From positions 1-42,383 of the forward strand of contig NZ_FMVS01000032.1 in NCBI RefSeq assembly GCF_900102515.1: a stretch of DNA of 42,383 nt, written 5' to 3'. Positions 33,782 through 41,407 of this stretch are shown here, one piece after another. Positions within the stretch are counted from its first letter, which is position 1. The number at the start of each line of letters is the position of its first letter. Below the pieces are notes generated by a model. That model did not search any database. It worked only from the letters and a program-made list of their open reading frames with translations, and was not told where the DNA came from. The stretch comes from Butyrivibrio sp. INlla14. GTDB lineage: Bacteria; Bacillota; Clostridia; Lachnospirales; Lachnospiraceae. Position numbers and translations under genes: made by a program.

Positions 33782-33810
33782 TGCACAAATTTTGATTCCA
33801 AATTTGTCCA
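33782..33810. other. Inverted repeat upstream of the recombinase gene
   Basis: TGCACAAATTT (33782-33792) and AAATTTGTCCA (33800-33810) are 11-nt arms matching at 10 of 11 positions, with a 7-nt spacer. Size and position recall an Xer recombination site (two 11-bp arms), and single-Xer systems often place the site beside the gene, but an operator is equally possible. Confidence 0.4.
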
Positions 33811-33887
33811 TATTATAGGTTGATGAATCTTTTACATAAATGTTACAATTTTAAAGTACTTCATTTTTTGTTGGGTGGTTTTTTGTT

Positions 33888-35018
33888 TTGGGAAATAAAG
33901 TTAATTATAGAAAAAGAGACGGTAGTAGGCTGTCTATTTCTGAATATAAAGAGAAAAGAAAAAAAGAAATCATAAGGCGAATGGCACTTCTTTTATCCTC
34001 AGTGGTATTAGGAATAGTGCTTATTTCTTCAGCCATAATTCACCATAAAACAAAGAATAGCAGCGTAGTAGAAGCTGCTGAAATAGCATCTGTAGAGGCT
34101 TCAGATACTGCAGAATCTGAGATTGTAGATACAGTTGTGCAGGATGTAGAAATAGAGGAAGAGAATCCTTTTATGGCAAGATCAGAGGATGCTTCTTCGT
34201 TTTTTGAAGGCTACAATGTCGAGCTATCAGAAAACACCTCTTATATAAGCAGTGAGAATGTTCTAAGTACTTATGCCTTATTAGTTAATCTTGATAATGG
34301 AACTGCCGTTGCCTCCAAGGATGGAAACGTCAGGATTAATCCAGCTTCTATGACAAAGATTCTTACTCTTTTAGTTGCCTGCGAGCATATAACAGATCTT
34401 GATGATACTTTTGTAATGACTCAGGCAATAGGAGATTTTGTATATAGCAAAGATTGTAGTGCTGTAGGCTTTCAGGTTGGGGAAGTCGTTACAGTAAGAG
34501 ATCTTCTCTATGGCACAATCCTTCCAAGTGGTGGTGATGCAGCAATGTGCCTTGCTGAGTATGTGGCAGGTTCTCAGGAAGCCTTTGTAGACATGATGAA
34601 TGATAAATTATCAGAACTTGGCCTTTCTGGCACAGCTCATTTTACTAATTGCATTGGTATCTATGATGAGGATCATTACTGTACTTTGGTTGATATGGCC
34701 ATGATCTTAAAGGCGGCAGAAGAGAACGCTTTATGCCACGATGTATTACAGGCAAGAACCTATACAACTTCCGCTACAGAACAGCATCCAGAGGGTATAA
34801 CAATTTCAAACTGGTTTATCAGACGTATTGAAGATAAGGATACTCATGGAGAAGTTGTTGGCGCCAAGACAGGTTTTGTAGTACAATCAGGTTGTTGCGG
34901 CGCAAGTTACCAGATTTCAAACGATGGATCTCATTATATCTGTGTTACAGCAGATGCCTGGAGTTCCTGGAGATGCATCTACGATCATGTTGAAATCTAC
35001 GACACATATACAAGTTAA
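33888..35018 (+). CDS. D-alanyl-D-alanine carboxypeptidase (penicillin-binding, S11)
   Basis: A serine carboxypeptidase that trims the terminal D-Ala of peptidoglycan stem peptides outside the membrane. The 376 residues include a basic cytoplasmic tail, one transmembrane helix (about 31-50), an acidic linker, and an S11 domain with PASMTKILTLL (nucleophile Ser154, Lys157), PSGGDAAMCLAEY (the SxN-type motif with Gly in the third position) and GAKTGFV (KTG). It is N-terminally anchored and lacks the usual C-terminal domain and amphipathic anchor. The start is TTG 33888 with GGGTGG at 33873-33878. It is followed by a tiny membrane peptide gene. Confidence 0.88.
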   Translation: MGNKVNYRKRDGSRLSISEYKEKRKKEIIRRMALLLSSVVLGIVLISSAIIHHKTKNSSVVEAAEIASVEASDTAESEIVDTVVQDVEIEEENPFMARSEDASSFFEGYNVELSENTSYISSENVLSTYALLVNLDNGTAVASKDGNVRINPASMTKILTLLVACEHITDLDDTFVMTQAIGDFVYSKDCSAVGFQVGEVVTVRDLLYGTILPSGGDAAMCLAEYVAGSQEAFVDMMNDKLSELGLSGTAHFTNCIGIYDEDHYCTLVDMAMILKAAEENALCHDVLQARTYTTSATEQHPEGITISNWFIRRIEDKDTHGEVVGAKTGFVVQSGCCGASYQISNDGSHYICVTADAWSSWRCIYDHVEIYDTYTS

Positions 35019-35032
35019 AGGAAGTGATATAA

Positions 35033-35134
35033 ATGCATTTAAAGAAATACAGTAAGATCATTGCATCCATAGCTCTTTTGCTGATACTGGCTATGGTCCT
35101 GGGGTCTGTTGCGGGCTCATTTTTATCTTACTAA
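35033..35134 (+). CDS. 33-residue single-helix membrane peptide
   Basis: This small frame starts at ATG 35033 with AAAGGAAGTGAT upstream and ends at TAA 35132-35134. The peptide has a basic N-terminus (MHLKKYSK) and one hydrophobic helix of about 20 residues (ASIALLLILAMVLGSVAG), ending FLSY. It lies 14 nt after the carboxypeptidase gene and 7 nt before a strong terminator, so it is the last gene of that operon. Ribosome site, length and position support a real gene; function is unknown. Confidence 0.65.
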   Translation: MHLKKYSKIIASIALLLILAMVLGSVAGSFLSY

Positions 35135-35141
35135 TAATCAC

Positions 35142-35175
35142 CAGCCATCATAGAATATGATGGCTGATTTTTTTT
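35142..35175 (+). terminator. Intrinsic terminator
   Basis: CAGCCATCAT (35142-35151) and ATGATGGCTG (35157-35166) form a perfect 10-bp stem with a 5-nt loop, followed by A and eight T. It ends the carboxypeptidase operon. Confidence 0.93.
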
Positions 35176-35204
35176 GAATAAAACGTATAATGGAGAAAAT
35201 TTAT

Positions 35205-36323
35205 ATGAGCAAAAATAACGATGAAAAAGAATATGTGGACCTTATCGATAAGCTTTTTCCCGAGAAAGTTGCTATGAAGGTTGCAAAAGTAATAGTCTTT
35301 TTATTTATTGTAAGTATCATAATCGCTGGCGGTGTATTTTGTTTTAGATGTTATCAAGACAGGAAAGAGTCAAAAGAAAATCGTATGGCGTACTTGTATT
35401 ACTGTCAAAATAAAGCCTTTGCAATGGACGAGATTGAGCAATTCTATTTGGATAAGACCCATGTACGAGAAATTGAATTACATACTTATCTCTTAGCTTA
35501 TAAATTCGATCATCCTGATGAGGATATTACAGTAACCGATATAGAAGAATACCTTGGAAATAGCGAATTTGACGAAAATAAAAAGTTACGTGTTCTAAAC
35601 AGGCCAGAAACAATTGAAAATTATATTAAATGGTATATGAATCCAAATAGCAGTAAATTCTTAGTAAATTATGTATCAGCCATTGCCCGCTACTATAAAG
35701 ACACTACCGGGAAGGACTTCAATGATATAAATGAGTATGATTGCGATGCTTTAGATAAACTTGGTGAGGATTTCTATAATTATCCAGATAAAGAGAAATA
35801 TTTAGATTTAAGCTCTGACCAGAGAAAATACTTTATTGATAAAGAGACCCTTAGTCTCTTTGAAGGATTTGCAGAAGGCGATACTAGAGCAGTTTTCTCA
35901 GCTGCCATATCAGATGAAAGACTTACCTTTAACAAGAATTTTGAAACAGGAAAAGAATATTCCATTTCAGATATAGAAGCTCTTTTTGAGAAAAAAACAG
36001 GTGAGAGGGACTTTATCTGTAACAAAGAAGGTATCGAAACAGAGTATGTGGATTTGGGTTGTGATGGAGAATATGAGTATCGCGTAACACTCCCATATTC
36101 CAAGAATGGCAGAGGATGTCAGCTGGTATATTTCTATGTAGATAAAGACACTCAATATGTACAGACTCTTAATGTGTACGATAATGATGGGAAAAAATAC
36201 TCACAAAGTAGCGACGAGTACCAGACGGTTCAGCAATTCTATGAGAATGAGGGATATATATTCCTGCCAGATGATGGTGCTAATGAGCTAAAGAAAAGCA
36301 TAAAGAAAAATGCCGGATTATAG
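35205..36323 (+). CDS. Unknown membrane-anchored protein
   Basis: A 372-residue protein with a short cytoplasmic N-terminus (MSKNNDEKEYVDL), one transmembrane helix (about 22-45, with IVFLFIVSIIIAGGVF) and an outside region of about 325 residues that is Asp, Glu, Tyr and Lys rich. No enzyme motif, repeat or lipobox is visible. The start is ATG 35205 with GGAG at 35192-35195; an ATG at 35190 overlaps a TATAAT and has no site. The gene follows a strong terminator and is monocistronic. It is the last gene before the IS21 region and may mark the start of accessory DNA. Confidence 0.75.
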   Translation: MSKNNDEKEYVDLIDKLFPEKVAMKVAKVIVFLFIVSIIIAGGVFCFRCYQDRKESKENRMAYLYYCQNKAFAMDEIEQFYLDKTHVREIELHTYLLAYKFDHPDEDITVTDIEEYLGNSEFDENKKLRVLNRPETIENYIKWYMNPNSSKFLVNYVSAIARYYKDTTGKDFNDINEYDCDALDKLGEDFYNYPDKEKYLDLSSDQRKYFIDKETLSLFEGFAEGDTRAVFSAAISDERLTFNKNFETGKEYSISDIEALFEKKTGERDFICNKEGIETEYVDLGCDGEYEYRVTLPYSKNGRGCQLVYFYVDKDTQYVQTLNVYDNDGKKYSQSSDEYQTVQQFYENEGYIFLPDDGANELKKSIKKNAGL

Positions 36324-36493
36324 AAACAGCATCCAAAAAGGTTGTTCCATTGGTAGAAATCATAAGCATGAACGGGGAGTTTGCCAGCAAATTATAAGTG
36401 TTTTTGATTAAGTATTACTGGCAAAACGGCTTGGGCATGCGGCTCCTACTGATATTACGAATAGAAAAAGGGCATAAATATGGGATTTGTGGG

Positions 36494-36540
36494 CAGTCAC
36501 TTTTCGCAGATGAAAAAGCTGTGGGAAGTGGCTGTTTTTA
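36494..36540 (+). terminator. Intrinsic terminator with wobble-rich stem
   Basis: CAGTCACTTTTCGCAG (36494-36509) pairs over 16 positions with CTGTGGGAAGTGGCTG (36519-36534), using four G-U pairs, and is followed by TTTTTA. All wobbles are of the kind tolerated on the plus strand, so it acts in that direction. Confidence 0.85.
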
Positions 36541-36693
36541 TTCGTAAATTTAATATATTTTTCATCCTGACTTTACACCCTTGTTATACGGAATATGTAA
36601 AATTAATGTATGTAATTATGTGAATGATTTTATAAACTCAGTTGGTTAAAAGGTCCATGAAAAAGAGACTCTAACAAGTGCTAAGGATGCGAA

Positions 36694-36699
36694 TGCTAA
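36694..36699 (+). repeat. Target-site duplication, left copy
   Basis: TGCTAA directly left of the IS21 end is repeated directly to the right at 39366-39371. A 6-bp duplication is within the range usual for IS21. Confidence 0.85.
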
Positions 36700-36830
36700 T
36701 GATGATTCTTGTCTATTTGGTACAAGCATCTTGTAATACTCGGACGTTAGTTCCGCTATTATCCGGACAAGGTTTCTACTAACATCCGGACAAGATTCCT
36801 GTATCAAGTGGACAAGATGACATCTACTTT
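36700..36830. repeat. IS21 left-end repeat array
   Basis: After the terminal repeat come GGAC-containing copies: CTCGGAC, TTATCCGGACAAGG, CATCCGGACAAGATT and AAGTGGACAAGATGACATC. The last shares ATGACATCT with the inner end of the right array. They are the likely transposase-binding sites. Confidence 0.7.
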
Positions 36831-36835
36831 TTATA

Positions 36836-37612
36836 TTACTCGCTTGCCGCCTTATTGTCATCTCCGGCGTCAGCCAGCATATGTTCTATCGTAGGGCGGC
36901 GGGAAGGACCTTTTAGGTCAAATCTATATGCATTGCGCACTATGCGGTCTAGGACCGCATCTGCAATCGTTTGATCCTTGAAAACTGAAACCCAATTCTT
37001 AACAGGTAACTGTGCTGAGATGGCTACGGACTTATGTCTGTGGTATCTCTCCTCGATGACTTCAAGGAAGTCCTGAGTCATGCCTAGGTCTAACTGTTTC
37101 ATACCGAAATCATCAAGCAGTAAAAGATTAGGTTTTACCAGATCCTGCATCAGCTTGTTGTATGAGCCATCACCTCTGGCGATATTCAGGTCTGTAAGCA
37201 ACCTTGGAACTCTGTAGCACCTTACAGTAAGCCCTCTGGTGCAAGCTTCTCTGCCAAATGCTGATAGCAGATATGTTTTGCCAACACCAGTCGCTCCTGT
37301 GATGATGAGGTTATTACCGCTTGTGACCCACTGGCAGTCAGAGAGTCTTGCGACGTCTGCCTTTTTGAGTTTTCGTATAGGCTCATAATCCAGGTTCTCA
37401 AGGCATGCAGTTGGCTCTCTTAGATGTGCAAGTCGTATAAGCCGGTTTGTCTTGGCTTTGTTTCTTGCATTAAACTGGGCTGTTACTATCATTCCCAGCC
37501 TGTCATCAAAGGGAAGAGCCTGCGAAGCAGGAAGTTCATCCTGCCTGGCGTACTCAAGCCTCATGGCATTTAACTTCATTGCTGTTAACTGTTCCGCTGT
37601 CTGGTAGTTCAT
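36836..37612 (-). CDS. istB: IS21-family helper ATPase IstB
   Basis: IstB is the AAA+ ATPase that assists the IS21 transposase in target selection and strand transfer. The 258-residue protein has Walker A GATGVGKTYLL near residue 107, Walker B LLLLDDFGM near residue 168, and a DnaC-like C-terminal part. The start is the ATG at 37610-37612 behind AGGAGGTGAT. It follows istA by 13 nt on the minus strand. Confidence 0.95.
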   Translation of the reverse strand: MNYQTAEQLTAMKLNAMRLEYARQDELPASQALPFDDRLGMIVTAQFNARNKAKTNRLIRLAHLREPTACLENLDYEPIRKLKKADVARLSDCQWVTSGNNLIITGATGVGKTYLLSAFGREACTRGLTVRCYRVPRLLTDLNIARGDGSYNKLMQDLVKPNLLLLDDFGMKQLDLGMTQDFLEVIEERYHRHKSVAISAQLPVKNWVSVFKDQTIADAVLDRIVRNAYRFDLKGPSRRPTIEHMLADAGDDNKAASE

Positions 37613-37625
37613 GATGCATCACCTC

Positions 37626-39188
37626 CTATTCCCATTCTCCGACACGGAGATTTTCATGGTTTGGAGTTGGAGTGTCCGCATCGGAGTGATCAGCGTTTAC
37701 GGGCTTCTTGTCCTGATTGTTTTTCAGGATGTTCTTGAGTGTTGTATATGTAACAGAGTTGAGATCAAGTGCCTTCTTACAGGCATTATCAACTCTGGTG
37801 TTACCGTACTGCTTGCTGAAGTTTACTACAGCCATGCAGGATTTATATGCCTGCTCCTCAAAGTCAGCAGACTTAAGGAGTGTATCTACAAAGCGATAAG
37901 CATTCTGCCCGATACTTGATGCCCTGTAGCGATAATGAGTTCCATCATACTGATTGAATTCTCTGATAGCACGATGGTTTGCTGGCATGTGATTTATATC
38001 AGTTGCATAACGCCTTCCAGAGAACTTTCTGATATGGAGCGCAACCCTTTCGCCCATTGTGTTGAAGATTTCAATCTTCTTGGCATAGGCATGTATGGTA
38101 ACGGAGTTCTTGTAGAGAGTATATGGCACTGAATAATAAAAGCCGTCATAGTAGACGTGATAGTTATTAGGTACCGTCTTGACTGGCAGTGTCTCATAAT
38201 ACTCAAAAGGATCTTTGGGCAATGGTCGCAGAGCAGGCTTATCCAGAGCAATAAAGTTGCTGCTTCTTGATCCTGGGCGGTGCTTAAACGGCCTTTCAGC
38301 AAGCTCGAGCACACGATCTTTGATGTCAGCATTCAGAGCTTCAAAGCTGTGATATATTTTATCCTTAAGCCATTCAAGGAGCCATGTTTCAAGCCAGCCT
38401 ACGCCTGATTCAACTGTAGGTTTGTCTCTTGGCTTTTTGACTCTTGCTGGGATGATAGCAACCTGATAATGACGGGCAAGGTCTCTGTAAGCATGGTTGA
38501 GCTCCGGATTGTAGAGGTTGGTATGTACAACCGCTGTTTTGCAGTTGTCGGGCACAAGTATCTTGGGAAGCCCTCCATACCACTCAAGAGCATCTATATG
38601 AGCCTGATTCCAGTTGATCTGTGTTTCATTAGGAAATGCTTCAACAAAAGGATATGAACTGTCTCCAAGCGTAGCTACGAAGAAATGAGCATCATGAATC
38701 ACACCGGTCTCATAGTCAACAATGCATGGAAGAGTATCACCAATCCAGTCGACAAACAGTTCCTTGCCAGGTTCGCGCTCCTGAGGCAGTACCACTTCTT
38801 TACCGGTATCTTCTTTCCATGTATTGAACTTGGCACAGAAGTAACTGTAGCTGTAGCCATCAGGATTATCTTTGCGGTATTCCTGCTCCCAGATGTAATA
38901 AAGGTTGATTCTTCTGCTGGACATAAGTCGCTTGTATATAGCTTCCCAGTCTGGTTCATCCTTGGATTGCTTACGGCCAAAGGAGTCTGGATATATCAGC
39001 TCATTGATCCGCTCAGGAGAAAGCTTTGTTGCTTCTTCATAGGTTAGTCCACAGTCCTTGCATCTGTTAAGAATTTCGCCAACGGTAGTTTTGGAGCAAT
39101 CTACAGCTGATGCTATATCTCGTAGATTGAGATCCATTTCCCTCAGGCGAAGGATTTCAGTAACTTTCATAGTATCAAGACACCTCAT
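37626..39188 (-). CDS. istA: IS21-family transposase IstA
   Basis: IstA is the DDE recombinase of IS21. The 520-residue protein has an N-terminal helix-turn-helix (LNLRDIASAVDCSKTTVGEIL), an rve integrase core with the DDE residues in FVDWIGD, LVPDNCKT and KPTVESGV, and a C-terminal beta domain. The start is the ATG at 39186-39188, 6 nt from GGAGGG (complement of 39195-39200). No frameshift is seen, so the element is probably still active. A 26-bp palindrome lies directly upstream of its ribosome site. Confidence 0.95.
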   Translation of the reverse strand: MRCLDTMKVTEILRLREMDLNLRDIASAVDCSKTTVGEILNRCKDCGLTYEEATKLSPERINELIYPDSFGRKQSKDEPDWEAIYKRLMSSRRINLYYIWEQEYRKDNPDGYSYSYFCAKFNTWKEDTGKEVVLPQEREPGKELFVDWIGDTLPCIVDYETGVIHDAHFFVATLGDSSYPFVEAFPNETQINWNQAHIDALEWYGGLPKILVPDNCKTAVVHTNLYNPELNHAYRDLARHYQVAIIPARVKKPRDKPTVESGVGWLETWLLEWLKDKIYHSFEALNADIKDRVLELAERPFKHRPGSRSSNFIALDKPALRPLPKDPFEYYETLPVKTVPNNYHVYYDGFYYSVPYTLYKNSVTIHAYAKKIEIFNTMGERVALHIRKFSGRRYATDINHMPANHRAIREFNQYDGTHYRYRASSIGQNAYRFVDTLLKSADFEEQAYKSCMAVVNFSKQYGNTRVDNACKKALDLNSVTYTTLKNILKNNQDKKPVNADHSDADTPTPNHENLRVGEWE

Positions 39189-39200
39189 TTCATACCCTCC

Positions 39201-39226
39201 TTAGAATGTAATTAATTACATTCTAA
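39201..39226. promoter_or_regulatory. 26-bp perfect palindrome upstream of istA
   Basis: TTAGAATGTAATT (39201-39213) is followed without spacer by its exact complement AATTACATTCTAA (39214-39226). Its inner edge touches the istA Shine-Dalgarno. It may be a repressor site for istA or an RNA hairpin limiting translation from outside transcripts. Confidence 0.6.
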
Positions 39227-39234
39227 GAAGATCA

Positions 39235-39365
39235 ATGTGAGATGTCATTTGTCCGGATGATTCAGGAACGGTTGTCCGCATGTTTCAAGAATGCTTGTCC
39301 GGATAATAAAAGATTACGTGTCCGGATAATTCAAGAATCCTGTCCGGATGATACAAGAATCATCA
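39235..39365. repeat. IS21 right-end repeat array
   Basis: Five spaced GTCCGGAT-type copies (TTTGTCCGGATGATTC, GTTGTCCGCATG, CTTGTCCGGATAAT, GTGTCCGGATAATTC, CTGTCCGGATGATAC) precede the terminal repeat. They are inverted relative to the left array. Confidence 0.75.
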
Positions 39366-39371
39366 TGCTAA
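39366..39371 (+). repeat. Target-site duplication, right copy
   Basis: TGCTAA directly follows the right terminal repeat, identical to 36694-36699. Confidence 0.85.
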
Positions 39372-39418
39372 AGATGGTTATATCCTAAAGGTATGAGTGA
39401 AACAATCTGGAGAAATAC

Positions 39419-40171
39419 ATGGGAATCATAAAAGAATTAACCGTAACACAAATCACTGGTATAATTGCCGCTTTTCTAGTAGTGGTGATCATTACTCTTA
39501 TAATTATTATCTCTCATATGAGAAAGAAGATTACAAAGATAAAGTTTGATGCGAAAGAGAGCGCTGAGGAAAATAAAAAGGCATTTCTGCAGGAAAAAGA
39601 TATACTAATTGCCAATAATAATGCAGAAATTTCTGCTCTTAAGCTTGAATATGAAAAGAGAATACAAGAAGTAAAGGAAACAATAGATAAGCGAAGGGAT
39701 GTATTGGCAAATAAAAGCGAAAAAAATCTGATTATAGATGTAATAAATGCATTGGATGGTCAAAACGATAAGCTTGATAGAATTGAGAAAGTATTATACT
39801 CAGATCAGTTTGGTAAGCAACTTGAGGATTTAAAACAATCGTTTATTAGTGAACTAGGTAGGTTTTCTTTTTCGGTCAATGACCAAGTAGATCAGCTTTG
39901 TGAGAGACTTAATAACACGGATGTTATTTCAGCGATTTCAAATATAGGTAGTGGCATAAATGACATAAATGATAGTGTGTCATCGATTGAATCCGATGTT
40001 GAAGAGATTAAGACTAGTATTTGTGATAAGTACAGTTATGATTCTTTGGCTTCAAATATTTCTTCTTTAGAGTCGGAGATTATCAGTGCACGAGAGGCCG
40101 CAGAGAGTGCAAAAGAAGAAGCGGAAAGTGCTAGATGGGCAGCTGAACAGCTTCAGTATAATAACAACTAA
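39419..40171 (+). CDS. Membrane-anchored coiled-coil protein, unknown function
   Basis: A 250-residue protein with one N-terminal transmembrane helix (about 11-35, with IIAAFLVVVIITLIIII) followed by long heptad-rich helices, broken near residue 175 by a Ser/Asp/Ile-rich stretch and ending in an Ala/Glu coil (AREAAESAKEEAESARWAAE). Topology resembles RmuC-like or cytoskeletal anchors, but no nuclease domain is present. The start is ATG 39419 with TGGAG about 7 nt upstream. It lies only 47 nt from the IS21 right end and 58 nt before the NERD gene, so the two may form one unit. Confidence 0.75.
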   Translation: MGIIKELTVTQITGIIAAFLVVVIITLIIIISHMRKKITKIKFDAKESAEENKKAFLQEKDILIANNNAEISALKLEYEKRIQEVKETIDKRRDVLANKSEKNLIIDVINALDGQNDKLDRIEKVLYSDQFGKQLEDLKQSFISELGRFSFSVNDQVDQLCERLNNTDVISAISNIGSGINDINDSVSSIESDVEEIKTSICDKYSYDSLASNISSLESEIISAREAAESAKEEAESARWAAEQLQYNNN

Positions 40172-40229
40172 CTACGGACGGATGTTTTCATAAGTTATGG
40201 CATTTTTTGCAGCCGAAAAGGAATAGATA

Positions 40230-40976
40230 ATGGGCTTGTTTGATAATTTCTTTATTGGTTTAAGAGGTAAGTCCGGAGAAAGAAAAATCGCCAATAAGTT
40301 GGGAATGATAGATTTCTTCGGATATAGTGGAACGTGTCTTAGAAATCTATATGTACCTAGATACGATGGGTCCACTTCAGAAATAGACCTTGTGTACGTT
40401 ACTAAAAAAGGTCTGTTTATTATAGAAAGCAAAAATTACTCAGGATACATATTTGGAAACGAAAGAGCCAAAAACTGGACCAGCACCCTATTAGGAGCCA
40501 GAACGTGGTTTGGAGGCAGAAAAGTTGAAAAATACCATTTCTATAATCCTGTAAAACAGAATCAGTCTCATATAAAGGCACTTAGTAATTACATTGGCCA
40601 GTTTTATGCCTTTTCAATAATTGTCTTTGGGGATGATTCGGAATTAAAAGATATCTCGATATCTTCTCCAGGCATTTTTGTTTGTAACACGAGTGATTTA
40701 AGAATAGTGATAAAGAATATCTGGAATCAGTTTCCGGATGTATATGATGATGCTCAGGTAAATTATATTTGCAGTAGATTATTGCCATTAACTAACGCCA
40801 ATGATTATGTGAAGGCTGCTCATATTCAAAACATCAAAATGGGAAATAATAGCTTAATATGTCCTCGCTGCGGAGGGAGCTTAGTACTTCGAACCGCTCA
40901 ACGAGGTAAATACCAAGGGAAAAGTTTTTATGGCTGTTCAAATTATCCAAAATGCAGATTTACAAGAAATCTCTAA
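40230..40976 (+). CDS. NERD-domain nuclease-like protein with topoisomerase-type zinc finger
   Basis: A 248-residue protein. The N-terminal two thirds is a nuclease-related (NERD) domain: GERKIANKL, then the active-site-like Asp and Glu-x-Lys in STSEIDLVYVTKKGLFIIES and SKNYSGYI, typical of restriction-endonuclease folds. The C-terminus is a C4 zinc finger of the topoisomerase I type (Cys211, Cys214, Cys236, Cys242; CPRCGG and GCSNYPKC). Such proteins probably act on DNA, and some sit in defence islands, but no activity is shown here. The start is ATG 40230 with AAAGGA. No antisense or toxin partner is evident. Confidence 0.85.
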   Translation: MGLFDNFFIGLRGKSGERKIANKLGMIDFFGYSGTCLRNLYVPRYDGSTSEIDLVYVTKKGLFIIESKNYSGYIFGNERAKNWTSTLLGARTWFGGRKVEKYHFYNPVKQNQSHIKALSNYIGQFYAFSIIVFGDDSELKDISISSPGIFVCNTSDLRIVIKNIWNQFPDVYDDAQVNYICSRLLPLTNANDYVKAAHIQNIKMGNNSLICPRCGGSLVLRTAQRGKYQGKSFYGCSNYPKCRFTRNL

Positions 40977-41019
40977 TATATTCAAGTGACATATTTAAAA
41001 GAATTGTAGGAGGGCAAAT

Positions 41020-41283
41020 ATGTATACAAATAATCAAGCAGGAACATGGGATATTCTTCTTTATATATTTATAATTCTTATGGGAATACTAATACGTTTA
41101 TATGCCGCATGGGCCATATCTAACAGAGCATACATGATTGTTTCATTTAAAGGTTACAGCGCAGACGAAGTAAGAATAGGTAGGCTAGCGGTGGTCACGG
41201 CCTTGTTTTTTGGTATTATAGCCAGCTTCATTGCTGCTTTAGTATTTGTTCATGCTTTGCCTGATAGAGGAGAAATAGATTAA
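41020..41283 (+). CDS. Small two-helix membrane protein
   Basis: An 87-residue protein with two hydrophobic helices (about 10-32 and 55-78) joined by a polar loop containing SFKGYSADEVRIGR. The strong ribosome site TAGGAGGG (41007-41014) and the 43-nt gap after the NERD gene support a real gene in the same unit. No family is recognised with certainty. It could anchor or regulate the neighbouring proteins, which is speculation. Confidence 0.7.
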   Translation: MYTNNQAGTWDILLYIFIILMGILIRLYAAWAISNRAYMIVSFKGYSADEVRIGRLAVVTALFFGIIASFIAALVFVHALPDRGEID

Positions 41284-41407
41284 GATGGAAAAAAGTTGGA
41301 GCTTGAAGAAAGGGCTAAGATTTTATTGGATATGATATCAACTGGATAATTGTTATAGAATAATTATTGGAGATACTAAATCTTCATTTTTTCTAGAAAG
41401 GTATACT

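Larger units (their letters stand above)
36324..36699. other. Non-coding stretch between the unknown gene and the IS21 element
   Basis: About 375 nt with no convincing gene. It holds one strong terminator (36494-36539). A short plus-strand frame at 36480-36623 runs through that terminator and has no ribosome site. The last 150 nt are AT-rich and probably contain the original upstream region of the gene now at 39419, before the insertion at 36700. Confidence 0.6.
36700..39365 (-). mobile_element. Complete IS21-family insertion sequence
   Basis: The 2666-bp element has perfect 13-nt terminal inverted repeats, TGATGATTCTTGT (36700-36712) and its complement (39353-39365), and a 6-bp direct target duplication. 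It encodes istA and istB on the minus strand, both intact. Each end carries several copies of a CCGGACA-type repeat (left 36700-36830, right 39235-39365), the multiple terminal repeats known from IS21. The element is visibly richer in G+C than its surroundings, as expected for a recent arrival. Confidence 0.93.

Noticed and set aside
33709..33801. Longer recombinase start at TTG 33801
   Set aside because: It would add a non-family hydrophobic stretch, has no ribosome site, and starts just after a TATAAT-like sequence on that strand.
35186..35191. TATAAT as promoter of the unknown membrane protein gene
   Set aside because: A start from this box would fall at or after the Shine-Dalgarno, leaving no usable leader; it may be fortuitous.
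36480..36623. 47-residue plus-strand frame
   Set aside because: It runs through a strong terminator hairpin and has no ribosome site.
37611..39047. Plus-strand frames across the IS21 region
   Set aside because: They are antisense to intact istA and istB and match no family.
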